Positions 35,455 to 46,470 of a stretch of 64,000 bases of DNA are shown here, piece after piece (position 1 is the stretch's first letter; each line of letters starts with the position of its first letter). Made by a program: the position numbers and the translations under genes. The notes below the pieces were generated by a model. It was not told the DNA's origin, searched no databases, and worked only from the letters and a program-made list of their open reading frames with translations. Location: positions 17,195,631-17,259,630 of the forward strand of contig NC_134569.1 in the NCBI RefSeq assembly GCF_050947875.1, read 5' to 3'. The stretch comes from Dermacentor variabilis. Its lineage: Eukaryota > Arthropoda > Arachnida > Ixodida > Ixodidae.

Positions 35455-36501
35455 ATGGCGAGAAAGACGGGAAAGCAAGCAGTGCGCGGGGGGTCCCTCA
35501 AGGCAGATGAGGAGGCGGATGAGAATGGAGAGGGCATCGAATCAACCGGCACACAATGTGATGTCGATACTAGGCTGCAGAAAATGGAGGCTTTCCAGGA
35601 AGAGCTTCTCAAACAGGTGCAAGAGCTCAGAAATGAGCTAAACAGGGAGCGTGATGCACGGAAGATAGTTAAAAAGAGACTTGAAGCAGCCGAGGAAAAG
35701 CTGAACAGGGCCGCCATTGTGAACGAGAATGTGCGCGACAATGGAACGCAGACCCCCGATGCGACATGCGAGGAAGTGTCAGCGAAGTACGTGGACTGCA
35801 TGCAGCGTGATGAAGGGTTAGCTGGAAAGAGCGGCACCTACCTTGAGGCCACCACGCGGAAAAAGCAGGAGCCGAGGGGACAATGCCCCTTGTCGAGTCC
35901 GAATCACGCGGAAAGGGACAAAGGGAAGCAGGGCGAGGTAGGAGAGAGTGAAAGGGTGATTATCGCCGGCGACTCAAACCTGGCTGGGTGCTCAAAAGCA
36001 ATTGTGGAGAGGGTGAAAGGCGACAAAATAGTGGCGGTAGGGACATTTCCGGGGCAGACATTGGGTTCTGTCATGAAGCGAGCAAAAGAAAAGCTCGCGG
36101 AAAATGCTAACGTGCGCAACCTTGTCATAGTAGCAGGTGGGCTAAATGACGTCCTAAACAGGAAAGGGACTGGACTAGCCCAGCGCTTGGCGAAGCGGGT
36201 GGACGACTTGCGCGAGCTATCCCCTCAGGTGTAGATCGTGGTGTGCCCGGTGCCGTAGGTGCCTGTACGTGACACTCACGTACAAAGAGCCGTAGTGGCT
36301 ACTAATGAGGCAGTATGGCAAATCAGCCAAGATAAAGGCGTCGATGTTGTCGAAGTAAACTGGGAAGTGAGAAGGTGTGGTGGTTTTAAACGAGACGGGA
36401 TCCACTTCTATTACACGCTGGCACGAGAAGTGGGCTGGCGACTTGGTGGTCGCGCTGTTGCTTTTTTAGGGGGCCCGCGGGCGCTCAGGAGGCCAGAGTA
36501 G
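35455..36501 (+). pseudogene. LINE ORF1 with coiled coil and SGNH/GDSL esterase-like domain
   Basis: ATG at 35455. After a charged start, a coiled coil ('EAFQEELLKQVQELRNELNR') is followed by an SGNH-hydrolase-like domain: 'VIIAGDSNLAG' (Ser block), 'VIVAGGLNDVL' (Gly-Asn block) and 'DGIHFYYTLAREVGWRLG' (Asp-His block). ORF1 esterases of this kind are known from CR1-type LINEs. Two in-frame TAG codons (36232, 36256) interrupt it between the Asn and Asp-His blocks. The frame resumes directly after each, so both look like point mutations. Confidence 0.75.
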
Positions 36502-38106
36502 GTAGTAATGAAGAAGGTCCCCTAAGGGAACCTCAGCATAGCATCGCTGTCAATAACAGAAAAAGGAGGAAACCAAGAAAGAGAGCTCGCCATGCAATAG
36601 GCTACATAAACATGCAGGGCGGCAGAATAAAGGAAAAGTGGGCAGAGATTGAGGAGCAGTTACATAGAGAACAAATAGGGGTGTATGCGGTTACAGAAAC
36701 GCACCTTAGAGACTCAGAAGAGCCGCCAGTTATTGAGAATTATGTTTGGGAAGGATGCAACAGAACTAAGTCGGAAAGAAAGAGAGGGGGAGTCGGAATG
36801 CTCATCCATCAAGGAGCCACATGGAAAAGAGTAAATTCAAACTGTCAAGAGCATCTTTGGTTACCAGGTACAATGAGTAGTGAAAAAACTTGGCTGGGCG
36901 TTACGTATTGGTGGACCGGAAATAATCGCACACAGAAGAATAAACAGTTAGTGGAATGCATAAGCGCTGATATTAAGGGTTTCGGGAATGGTGCTGAAAT
37001 TGTCCTATTAGGTGACATGAATGCCCACGTACAGGATTTAGATGGCTATACCGACAACAACGGGAAGTCAATGCTAGACCTTTGTGAGCAATATAACCTC
37101 GTTGTCGTGAACACAGGGCCTAAGTGTGAAGGGCAGATCACGTGGGAAGTGGGAAACCGCCAATCGACCATTGATTACTGTCTGATGACAGAAGGAATTC
37201 ATGATAAGTTGAGAGAAATGGTCATCGATGAGGAAGGGCATAGCAGCATAGGGAGTGACCATAAACGCATCATTTCGAAAATGGGATATGTAGTGGGGAA
37301 AGAGATCAAGGAGCGCAAAATGGCCAGTCCAAATTTGAACGCTGAACAAATAGCAAATATAGTCACTAGAGTCGAGGAAGAACTTGGCAAATGGCCAAGA
37401 GGGGGAATATGGTGAGCTTCTAAGTGTAATAACGACAGAAATACGCAAAGAGAAACAACATGTTCGTTGGAAAGGAAGAAAGAAACCGAAAAGCTGGTGG
37501 AACAGGGAGATACGAGAAGCAATCGCCGAACGACAGAAAGCATCTCGAGAGCACAGGCAGGCAAAGAAGGCGCAGTTGCCGCAGGATGCAGTAACCAGTA
37601 AATGGGAAATATACCGGGAGAAAAAGTCTATGGTTCAAATACTGGTGCAAGCAAAATTACAAGGTGAAAGTGAACGTTGGTTGGCAGAAATACGTGAGAA
37701 AAAGAAGGCCGCACCTCGAATATTTTGGAACCACATAAAACTATTAGACAGGATGTCAACAACAATACAACATATCCTAGACGAAGATGAAAACAGACTG
37801 GAAGGAGAAGCGGCAATAAATTAAATCCGAAAAATAACAGCCGAATTTTTCCAAGCCAATGACGAGGTTGTATTTGAAGAAAAAAAGAGCATGAAAGAGA
37901 CCCAAGTGGAAAAGGAGCTGGTGCTGACAAATTTCAGCTGGAAGAAAGCGGAAGAGAAAGTTCCTAAGCGCACAGCCACGGGGCTAGACGAGGTTCCCGT
38001 TAGGCTGATTAATGAACTAGGACCAAAAAGTAAGGAAGCTCTGGTGAAAGCAGTGGAAAACACTTTAGAAGATAGACGAATACCAGACAGTTGGCGGCAA
38101 AGTAAA

Positions 38107-38320
38107 GAAAAAATTAACTATGTGGTTTTACGTGCCAAAACCACTTTCTGATTATGAGGCACGCCGTAGTGGAGGACTCCGGAAATTTCGACCACCTGGG
38201 GTTCTTTAAAATGCACCTAAATCTAAGCACACGGGTGTTTTCGCATTTCGCCCCCATCGAAATGCGGCCGCCGTGGCCGGGATTCAATCCCGCGACCTCG
38301 TTCTCAGCAGCCCAACACCT
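38107..38320 (-). mobile_element. Ruka-like SINE inserted in a LINE RT domain
   Basis: A nearly complete body and B-box region. Flanks 'ggcggcaaagtaaa' (38093-38106) and 'ggcgacaaagtaga' (38321-38334) are a 14-base duplication with two mismatches. Excision on paper rejoins 'DSWRQS' to 'RMNLIYKGK' of the RT in frame. Confidence 0.85.
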
Positions 38321-38864
38321 GGCGACAAAGTAGAATGAATTTAATTTATAAAGGTAAGAAGGAGAAAGATAGGATAGGACCATTACATCGGTAATATACA
38401 GGCTAGCAATGCAGGCAATCAAATTAAAGCTGCAAGCATGGACAGAGAATAATGGCATTTTGGGAGAACTTCAGAATGGCTTCAGGATAGGTAGGCGTTT
38501 AGATGATAACTTATTTGTTTTTAGTCAGTGTATTGAAATATCAAAAGTAGAAAGCATACCATTATATGCGGCCTTTTTAGACATTACAGGAGCCTATGAC
38601 AACGTAGACAGCAACATTTTGTGGAATATTGTGGAAGGGGAAGGTTTAGGTGACGATTGTCTACAGCTTTCGAGAGAAATTTACCTAGCAAATACCGTTT
38701 GCATTGAATGGGAAAGGATGAGGAGAAAGTTGATATCAACAAGGGACTGAGGCAGGGTGCTATTTGTCCCCAGTGCTGTTTATTATATGTGCATGGTGAG
38801 GATGGAGAGGGCGCTAGAAGGAAGTAGTATCGGGTTTAATCTCCCATACAAACAGGCGGGTACA

Positions 38865-39019
38865 TGACATAAAAATTGTTACAGCGCAATCACATGCAAC
38901 CACAAAGTATGAGGGACGAGACACAAGCGCTGTGGTCATACTTTGTGGTTGCATGTGATTGCGCTGTAACAATTTTTATGTCAAGTATGCACCAACTCGC
39001 CCAGAAAGAAGTTTTAATA
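38865..39019. mobile_element. foldback insertion with 47-base perfect inverted arms
   Basis: Arms at 38866-38912 and 38936-38982 are exact complements around a 23-base loop; 37 more bases follow. The insert is flanked by the 11-base repeat AGGCGGGTACA (38854-38864, 39020-39030). The loop and tail ('gacacaagcgctgtgg', 'caccaactcgccc') resemble untranslated ends of tick Penelope-like elements, so it may be a tiny inverted copy of such an end (inference). Confidence 0.7.
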
Positions 39020-39610
39020 AGGCGGGTACAGTAGTACAACAGCAACTCCCAGGTTTATTTTATGAGGACGACATTGTGTTGCTAGCTAACAAGCAAAGTG
39101 ATTTCCAACGTCTTGCTAATATCTGTGGGCAGGAAGGCAACAATTTAGGTTTGAAATTTAGTGTTAGAAAATCAGGTGTTATGGTATTCAATGAAAACAG
39201 TGAACAGACAGTGGCAATACAGGGCCAGGAAATACCTCAGGTAACAGAATATAAATACCTTGGTATATGGATAAATGAAGGCAATAGATATATGGAAACA
39301 CAGGAAAAAACAATAGCAGTGAAGGGGAAGAGAAATGCAGCCATAACTAAGCACAGAGCGCTATGCGAATACAATTGGTATGAGGTGCTCCGAGGTATGT
39401 GGAAAGGTGTAATGGTTCCAGGACTTAATTTTACAAATGCGGTTGTTTGCTTTAAATCAGGGGTACAATCAGGACTCGATGGGAACCAAAGGTCAGTGGC
39501 AAATGAAGCTGTGCAGGGTGATATGGGCTGGACTAGATTTGAAGGGAGGGAAGCTCGCAGTAAAATTGAGTATGAAGAACGGCTGAGGAATATGGAAGAA
39601 AGTAAATGGC

Positions 39611-40209
39611 TTCGCTGTGCTTGTTCACTCAGTTACGCCAATGCCGATGCTCGCGGAAGAAACGGGCACCTACGAGCTGCGTTCTAAAATGGTGAAGGGT
39701 ATTGGGGGCGCGCTCCACCACTGGAAAAACTGGCGCCACCGTCGGCGTGACGTGCATGACACAGGGAATCACTTGCACACAGCGGCCGCGTCGGCTGCTT
39801 CGGAAGCGCCGAAGCGAGCTGAAAATGAAAGTTTAAAGTCCCACCTGCGCTGCGATTCTGATTAGGTGAGGAGGCTTTCCCGCCTTGGGTAGCTGCTCGA
39901 CAACATTTGAAAGCACTATAATAGGTAGTGGCTGCATGCCTTCGGAGGCGTGCAGCATGGTAGGCATGCTCGGTGCCGCAGGGTCGGACGTACGCAACGG
40001 GAAACTTAATTAGTACCTTAGTCTCGCGAAACTTACTACCTGCAAACAGACATCGGCTACAAGTCGGGTATGCAGCAAGCACGGACGCGAGGAATATTTC
40101 TACTATGGCGTCGCGACTGCGATGTTCGGTGAGTAGCAGAAAACGAGCACTGAGACGCTTGCCCGCGCCCATTGCCCGGCTAATGTCAGGTCTATGTACT
40201 TGTTGATGC
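39611..40209. other. unassigned sequence between two LINEs
   Basis: GC-rich. It begins where the previous LINE breaks off. No inverted ends or domain is recognised. Confidence 0.4.
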
Positions 40210-40452
40210 TAGATACTGGCAAGTTCACTGGAATGGAAAGGGAGCGGTAAGAAACACATTAAAAAAAAAAAGGCATGGCATATGGTCATGGTCAATTGTT
40301 GTACTGGATTACCAAAAAAAAAATAATAATAAAGCAGCGGGAAATCGCACGCTGGGAAGGCCGATAAACATACAGTGCGACGCAACTTCAGAAATAATAT
40401 TGAAACATCCAAGAATCGTAGATTTTGTCAGACTGTTGTCGATTGTTGGTCG

Positions 40453-41232
40453 ATGTTGCTACTGCTTATAATGTCGGGTGATATTGAAAAAAACCCTGGG
40501 CCAACAACCGCCCAGCTATTGCAGATGATACTAGATAACCAGACTGCGGCTGATAGTGGTTTGAATGACATTAAGGTTCAAATTTGCGAACTGAATGCAA
40601 AGATAAACAAAGTATCCAATGCACTAGATGGTATCCAGGAAATAAAAGCCAGAATAGATTCTCTTGAGGATACCGTGCGGTTACAAGCCAAAAAACTGGT
40701 CGAATACGAAAACAGGAGCAGACGCAACAATATTCTCGTTTTTGGTGTCGAAGAAAGTGCCTCTGAAACAGACAGTGATTTGAAAAAAGTAGTCATGGAA
40801 GAGGTATTTCAGGACAAGTTCGGCATCGAGGTAAAGACGATAGAAAGAATACATCGCCTAGGCAGGATTAAAGACGGAAAAAGGAGGCCGGTTGTCATGA
40901 GATTCTATGACTATAACGAAAAGGAGCACGTGATGAAAAACTGCTTCAAACTGAAGGGATCCTCCTACTCAGTCAGCAATGACTATGCACCAGAAACGGT
41001 GGAAATTCGAAAGAAGTTATGGGAAAGTACTGCTTCGGAAAGAGCTAATGGGGTGAAGGTTTCACTGATCCATGAAAAACTGAAAATAAAAGACAAATGG
41101 TACACTTGGGACCAAGCACGAGGACAGCGTCGGGAGATAGCGCAAAGCAGGGACAAAACTGCCCGAAAATTACACTGCTTCTCTGCAACTACTGCTTCGG
41201 AGGGCGCTTCTAATTCTGAGCAGCACGCATAG
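40453..41232 (+). CDS. LINE ORF1 protein with N-terminal 2A motif, coiled coil and RRM-like domain
   Basis: The frame opens at 40333 and the first ATG is at 40453. The product begins 'MLLLLIMSGDIEKNPGP'. DIEKNPGP fits the 2A consensus D-[VI]-E-x-N-P-G-P, which makes ribosomes skip the Gly-Pro bond; here the break would fall after residue 16. A coiled coil follows ('IKARIDSLEDTVRLQAKKLV'), then an L1-ORF1p-like RRM ('RRNNILVFGVEE') and a basic C-terminal domain ('VKTIERIHRLGR'). Such proteins bind LINE RNA. 2A peptides are described in other animal LINEs of the APE type (known). The stop is TAG followed by CTA; the next frame continues into ORF2. Confidence 0.85.
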   Translation: MLLLLIMSGDIEKNPGPTTAQLLQMILDNQTAADSGLNDIKVQICELNAKINKVSNALDGIQEIKARIDSLEDTVRLQAKKLVEYENRSRRNNILVFGVEESASETDSDLKKVVMEEVFQDKFGIEVKTIERIHRLGRIKDGKRRPVVMRFYDYNEKEHVMKNCFKLKGSSYSVSNDYAPETVEIRKKLWESTASERANGVKVSLIHEKLKIKDKWYTWDQARGQRREIAQSRDKTARKLHCFSATTASEGASNSEQHA

Positions 41233-44011
41233 CTACGTCTTCTTTTGTTGAATGCACGGAGTATTGCAAATAAGATCACAGAACTTGAATCTATATTACT
41301 CTTTCATAATCCACACGTAGTTATTATTACAGAGACGTGGTTGAATAGTTTAGTTCCCGATGACTGTGTTGTTCCTCCAGGGTACAAAATATTCAGATGG
41401 GATAGGGGCTCAAGAGGTGGGGGCGTAGCTGTAGCTGTGAAATCATCAGTTAGGGCAGAAAGAATAGACTGTAGCCTTTCAGAAGCAACGTGGTGCAAAA
41501 TCTCATTAAATGGCATTGCGTTCATGGTGGGAGGCATATACAGGACCCCTGCTACCACACCTGAGTTCCTGGACGAAATAAACGCTTTTTTGTGCACTCA
41601 TTTGAATAATAATACAAGGCTAATAATGACTGGAGATTTTAATTTACCCCACATAAATTGGAAAACTCTCTCGCCCGGACATACGGAAGTTTCGAGTGCT
41701 GAAAAACTACTGGAAATTATGCTTTATCATAATTTACGGCAAATTGTTGAAGAAAATACACGAGAAACTTTATATTCTAAGTCATTGTTAGACCTTGTGT
41801 TCCTATCTTGCAAAATAGCTGCTAATAGTGTGTCAGTTGAACCAGGAATATCGGACCACAAAATGATATCTGTCGATATACCAATCGATATACCCAGTCG
41901 CCGGCGATTACCTGCTTTTAAACTTATAAACGACTACGCACGGGCAGACGATACAACAATAGTAGATAACTTAAGTCTATCATTTAGTGAATTTGAACTT
42001 GCGTCATCTAGTGAATCTGTAGAAGAATTGTGGCAACGTTTCAAGGGCATCGTCAAGCATTGCGTAGACAAATTTATTCCTACCCGCATGAAAAAAACAA
42101 AGCAGCATAGCCCATGGATAACTCGGGAAATAATACACTTAAAACGCAGAATAAAGCGATTACGCCAAAATAAACAAAACCCAGCCCAGGTGTCCAATTT
42201 GTGTGCTAAACTAAAGTTAGCGTTACGGGAATCTAAGCAAAGGTACTTTAACATAACGCTTCCTGGGTTCCTGAAATCTTCGCCACAAAAGTTTTGGATG
42301 CACTTAAGAGATAAAAAAGAAGAGATACACCAGATACAAAGCGGATCTCAAACGATCACGGAAAAGACGCAAATAGCAGACTGCTTCAACGTATTCTTCC
42401 AGTCAGTATTCACGAAGACGAGAACAGAGCAAGGAAACAATGAGCGCAGTGAATTGGGCGCCTGCGCAATGCACCTACTAGAAATCACTCAGGCTGGCAT
42501 ATTTCAGCAATTGCTTACGCTTGATGCCAAGAAAGCAAGCGGGCCAGACGGGATCCCAAGTGAATTTTTACGGCGATATGCTGAATGGGTGTCATTTTAC
42601 TTAACCATAATCTTTAGGAAATCCTTGCAAACCAGTTCATTGCCTCAAGATTGGCGTAGCGGTGTTGTGATTCCGGTTTTTAAATCCGGCAGTCGAAATC
42701 AAGTTAGCAACTATCGTCCCATATCACTTACTTCTGTGACTTGTAAGCTCATAGAGCATGCAGTAGCAAAGCATATCATTCTTTTCCTTGAAGCCAATAA
42801 CTTTTTCTTTTCATCACAACATGGATTTCGAAGCGGATTATCCACTATATCGCAACTCGTTGAGACGGTTCATGATTTTTATCTAGCTTTGGATGCCTGC
42901 GAACAAATTGACGTCATCTGCATAGATTTCGCAAAGGCCTTTGATAAGGTACCGCATGGTAAATTGCTTTTTAAAATCCAGAACGCAGGTATTGCTCCAG
43001 ACATTGTGAACTGGATTGCAGCCTATTTGAGTGGTCGTGTACAATCCGTCCGGATTGAAAACATCATGTCTGATCCACTAGAAGTATTGTCTGGGGTTCC
43101 ACAAGGGTCAGTATTGGGGCCGCTATTGTTCTTGATTTACATCAATGATATTTCCAGTGTTCTGGAATCACCTGTTAAAATGAAACTTTTTGCCGACGAT
43201 TGTTTGCTTTATACGACTGTGGCAGATAAAACCGACCAAAGGAAAATTAATCGGTGCCTCCAAGGTTTACATGACTGGTGCATAAAGTGGGGAATGGTAA
43301 TAAATTATTCGAAATCGACGTTTGCTCATATAACAAGAAAGAAAACTGTGCCTTCCTTTGACGATAATATTGGTGACAACTCCTTGTTGAATGTACGTAG
43401 CTTTAGGTACTTAGGGGTGATCATTAATCATGACTTGTGCTGGCGCCCCCAAGTGGAGGAGGTCTGCTCTAGGGCTTACAGGAAGCTGTTCTTTTTAAGA
43501 AAAAAGTTGCAGCATGCACCAACACATTTGAAGCTCATTGCGTACAAAACATTTGTTCGCCCGGTTTTGGAGTACGCCTCCTCAGTTTGGAGCCCTCACC
43601 AACTGTACTTGCGAGATAAACTCGAAACAATTCAGAGAACCGCGGTGCGTTTTGTTTGTTCGCGTTAATCGGAGAGCCGATTCTGTAACACACATGTTGA
43701 AATGTTGTGACTTGGGATTGCTAGAAACACGACGAGAGAAACAACGCATGAAATTATTTTTCCAGATAACCAGAAATGAAATAAAAATAAACAAAGAAAC
43801 ATACATTCGCCCCCCTTTAAAACACAGTGCGCGTTTAAACCACAGTGCTAGTGTACAGCCTTATAAAACACGCCTTGATGGTTTTGAATATTCGTTCTTT
43901 CCTTCGTGTATTAATATATGGAATGGCCTTCCGGACTGCACTGTAACAGCACAAAATGCTAACGAATTTTATAGTCTATTGGAATTGTATTACAGGCAAC
44001 GGGATAATTAA
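41233..44011 (+). pseudogene. LINE ORF2 (endonuclease-RT), same frame as ORF1, late frameshift
   Basis: There is no ATG before the endonuclease: 'LNARSIANKITELESILL', 'VVIITETWLN', 'LIMTGDFNLPHINW' (about residue 129 counted from 41245), 'SLLDLVFL' and 'GISDHKMISVDI'. RT follows: 'KKASGPDGIPSEFL', 'QDWRSGVVIPVFKSGSRNQV', 'CIDFAKAFDKVPHGKL', 'SGVPQGSVLGPLLFLIYIND' and 'LFADDCLLY' (about residue 648). All catalytic residues of both domains look intact. At about 43665 the frame ends with TAA; the C-terminal 'RRADSVTHMLKCCDLGLLET' and 'YSFFPSCINIWNGLPDC' continues one frame on to 44011. Single-codon defects aside, the copy is nearly functional. Confidence 0.85.
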
Positions 44012-44204
44012 GAATCGATCATGCTTACTGTTATTCTGTGTATATTTGTTCATCCTGCCTGTAATTTGTGTTTGACAATGATGTATAACGTTGTATTGTC
44101 GGTGTTGAAATTCTTTATTTTTTATTTTCTTCCTCTCCTGTAATGGCCCTCAAGTGAGGGCTACAGTATTCCTAAATAAATAAATAAATAAATAAAATTT
44201 AGAC

Positions 44205-45568
44205 AGACAGACAAGAAACTTTAATTGGTCCTAAGGGACTACGTTGTCGTAGTCGCGGGCCGCACCTGCGCCGGGGGCGGAAGACCGTGATCTTCAGCCC
44301 TGTCGCAGGACCGTTGGACAGCCCGAAGCTGGACTTGAAGGTCGTTGCTCTTGACGGCTTCATCCCAATCTTCTTGCCGGTTTAGAGGCGAGTGGCGCAA
44401 CGTAGAACATTGCCACAGCATGTGGTTCAAGGTCGACCGTTCCTCGCCGCAGTCTGGGCAGCGGGGTTCCACACCCGGAGTGTAGTGGCTCAGCCTCGAG
44501 CGAGACGGAAAGGAGCCCGTCTGCAGCATTCTCAGCACCGAGGCCTGGGGTCTGCCCAGCTTCAGGTGAGGAGCCGGATACTGTCTGCGTCCCAGCTGGT
44601 AATGAGTAGTGATCTCGTGGAAAGTAAGCAACGGGTCCGTGGTTCTGTCGATCCCCTGAGAAGCCGGGCCCCTCGGACTGGCGCGGTTGATGAGACCTCG
44701 CGCCTGGTCGTCGGCCAGCTCATTAGGGTTGATCGAGCCGGGGGAGACGTTCCGGCCCATGTGAGCCGGGAACCAAGTGATGACATGACGGGCCGTGCCA
44801 GTCTTGCGGGTCCTTAGCACCGCCGCAGCCTCGACCGAGACCGAGCCGGCGAGAAAGGCCATCGCCGCCGACCTGGAGTCCGTGAAGATCTGCGTGCGCC
44901 CAGGTTCGCACAGAGCCAGCGCCACTGCGACTTGCTCTGCGACGGACGCCGTCGAGCGTTGGATAGACGCCGCATTCAGGATCTTGCCCTGGGGGTCAAC
45001 CACCGTGGCCACGTACGAGTTTGATCCGGGATACCGCGCCGCGTCGACAAAGGACGCGAGCTCTGGGGTTTGCAGGGCAGTCTTGATGAGTGCTCGGGCT
45101 CTGGCTGCGCGCCGGGCCTCGTTGTGTTGTGGATGAACATTCCTCGGGAAGGGGGAGACTCGAAAGGTTTCCCTTTCACTCTGGCAAAGCGGGACGGCGC
45201 ACGACTCCTCGGCCATGGCTGCCAGACCCGCCATCTCGAGTATGCGGCGGCCGGCCTTGGTGATAGAGAGGCGAACGATCTGTGCCGTTTTCTGCGCTTC
45301 GACGACTTCGCTCAGGGTGTTGTGGACCCCGAGTTGCATCAACTTCTCCGTGCTGGTCGTCGTGGGGATGCCGAGGACTCGTTTAATACTCTTCCTCATG
45401 AGTGCGTCGATCTTGTTCTCCGAACGTGACCAGTTTAGCGCAGAAACCACGTAGTTGATATGGCTCATGAGGAAGGCGTGGTAGATCCTTATGAGGTTGG
45501 CTTCGCTGATGCCCCCCCTCCTGCTCGTCACTTGCGAAACAAGTCTGAGCATGTTCTCCGTCTTAGAG
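44205..45568 (-). mobile_element. LINE 3' fragment with open RNase H frame
   Basis: The minus-strand frame 45552-44239 (437 codons) runs from the RT thumb ('YHAFLMSHINYVVSALNW') through RNase H ('ASFVDAARYPGSNSYVA' at about residue 168, 'STASVAEQVAVALAL', 'TQIFTDSRSAAMAF', 'WFPAHMGRNVS', 'NELADDQARGL') to the zinc cluster 'CPDCGEERSTLNHMLWQC' and a (ACTACG)-rich end. Acidic RNase H residues are kept. The tail has (GTCT)n at 44203-44215. The copy is 5'-truncated at about 45568. GC content is high compared with its neighbours. Confidence 0.82.
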
Positions 45569-46238
45569 GAAAAAAGAAAGATTGAATTGTCGCAATGTCA
45601 CATCACGGTCGCCGTAGGCGTCGAAGTCTCTGTAACGAAGCAGAGTTCAAAAATAATTCAGAAATTACTTGTGAACAGCTCTGATAGCGTCCATGCAACA
45701 ATGGGCACTTGCATACTGTCAAATGCTCATATTCTGCAGCCCAAAGCTCACGGAACAGTGCGAAAACGCGCTCGCAGCGAAAGCAAAGCATTGTTCGAGG
45801 ATATGCAAGCAGACGCACAGTCGGTTGCTGCGAACCCGTGCGATCGCTGCACTCAGGCTTCATTCTGTTGTGCTCCATTCAGTTATACAGAGAGCCCACT
45901 ATAATAATATATTTCGCGGTTTGCTCTCAGCGTTTGCCTGCCTTTCATGCAAGAAGCCGGTTCGGGAGGCTCTATCGCGGCGACCGCGCGCGGTAGCGTT
46001 CACTGTACTTATTCGGTATAGAGATATATAGCGTCTGTAAACGAGTCCATGCTTTCAGTTTGCCTAAGATTATTATTTTAACAGTAAAAAACTTCCTTCG
46101 CTTCGAGAGTACTTACAGAAATGCCCAGGAGGGCTGCCGAATGAAGTTTTTATTGAGTGCCGTAAGCCAAACCTACGAGGAGCTTGCCGCGCTTTCCCTC
46201 ATACTATGCAAGGGAGGCGCTTCCGACAGATGGCGACT
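45569..46238. other. unassigned sequence
   Basis: Nothing recognised. Confidence 0.35.
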
Positions 46239-46470
46239 CCGTCAGAGCTTGGTGGCGCAGCCCACCACCCCGTTCCAAAGGGGATGCTACACGGGATAGC
46301 ATACAGTTGTTTTTTCATCCACTTTCAATTCCATTCATTCATGATTTCTTTATTTCAATTAGTAAGTACAAGTAATTTCCCGTGTTGTCCTTGGTGTCTT
46401 TGTTTGTTAGATTCTTATGATATGATTAACAAAAATCGGGCCCCTCGGTTAACCCCCTTTCTTCTCGTTC
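46239..46470 (+). mobile_element. SINE-like copy (body shared with 60354-60585)
   Basis: From 46303 on it matches the SINE at 60354: 'gttttttcatcca', 'aagtaatttccc', 'ttgtccttggtgtc' and 'aaaaatcgggcccctc', ending 'taaccccctttcttctc'. The head is replaced by the 24161-type repeat (46239-46287), so this is a composite or a different head subfamily. Confidence 0.6.

Larger units (their letters stand above)
34850..39610 (+). mobile_element. non-LTR retrotransposon with esterase-type ORF1, inactive, carrying two insertions
   Basis: The order is 5' UTR (34850-35454, left limit uncertain), ORF1 (35455-36501), then ORF2 with endonuclease (36612-37415), linker and RT up to about 39610, where unrelated sequence begins. 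A SINE sits at 38107-38320 and a foldback insert at 38865-39019. Removing each restores RT continuity, so both arrived after this LINE. RT motifs are 'LQNGFRIGRRLDDN', 'YAAFLDITGAYDNVD' and 'FYEDDIVLLA'. Multiple stops and frameshifts are present. The ORF1 type recalls CR1-group LINEs; the clade is not certain. Confidence 0.82.
36612..39610 (+). pseudogene. LINE ORF2 remnant (APE endonuclease and reverse transcriptase)
   Basis: The endonuclease part is open from 36612 to 37415: 'YAVTETHLRD', 'IVLLGDMNAHVQD' (about residue 133), 'STIDYCLM' and 'IGSDHKRII'. A frameshift near 37400 leads into a linker (37384-37824), a stop, and 'TATGLDEVPVRLINELG' and 'IPDSWRQS'. Then comes the SINE, the RT fingers/palm and, after the foldback insert, 'LPGLFYEDDIVLLANKQSD'. 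The catalytic box is YEDD rather than YADD. The C-terminus is lost at about 39610. Confidence 0.8.
40210..44201 (+). mobile_element. CR1/L2-like LINE, nearly complete, with 2A peptide and in-frame ORF1-TAG-ORF2
   Basis: The order is 5' UTR (about 40210-40452), ORF1 (40453-41232), then ORF2 in the same frame from 41233 to 43668, a frameshifted C-terminus to 44011, a 3' UTR and a (TAAA)n tail at 44172-44201. The coding region is open over 3.2 kb apart from one TAG and one late frameshift, so this is the youngest-looking LINE in the window. The 3' tail abuts the tail of the LINE on the opposite strand. Confidence 0.88.

Noticed and set aside
40486..40495. A AAA AAC slippery heptamer in frame within the 2A coding sequence
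   Set aside because: The codons AAA AAC are simply Lys-Asn of the 2A motif, and ORF2 is in the same frame, so a -1 shift would not help.
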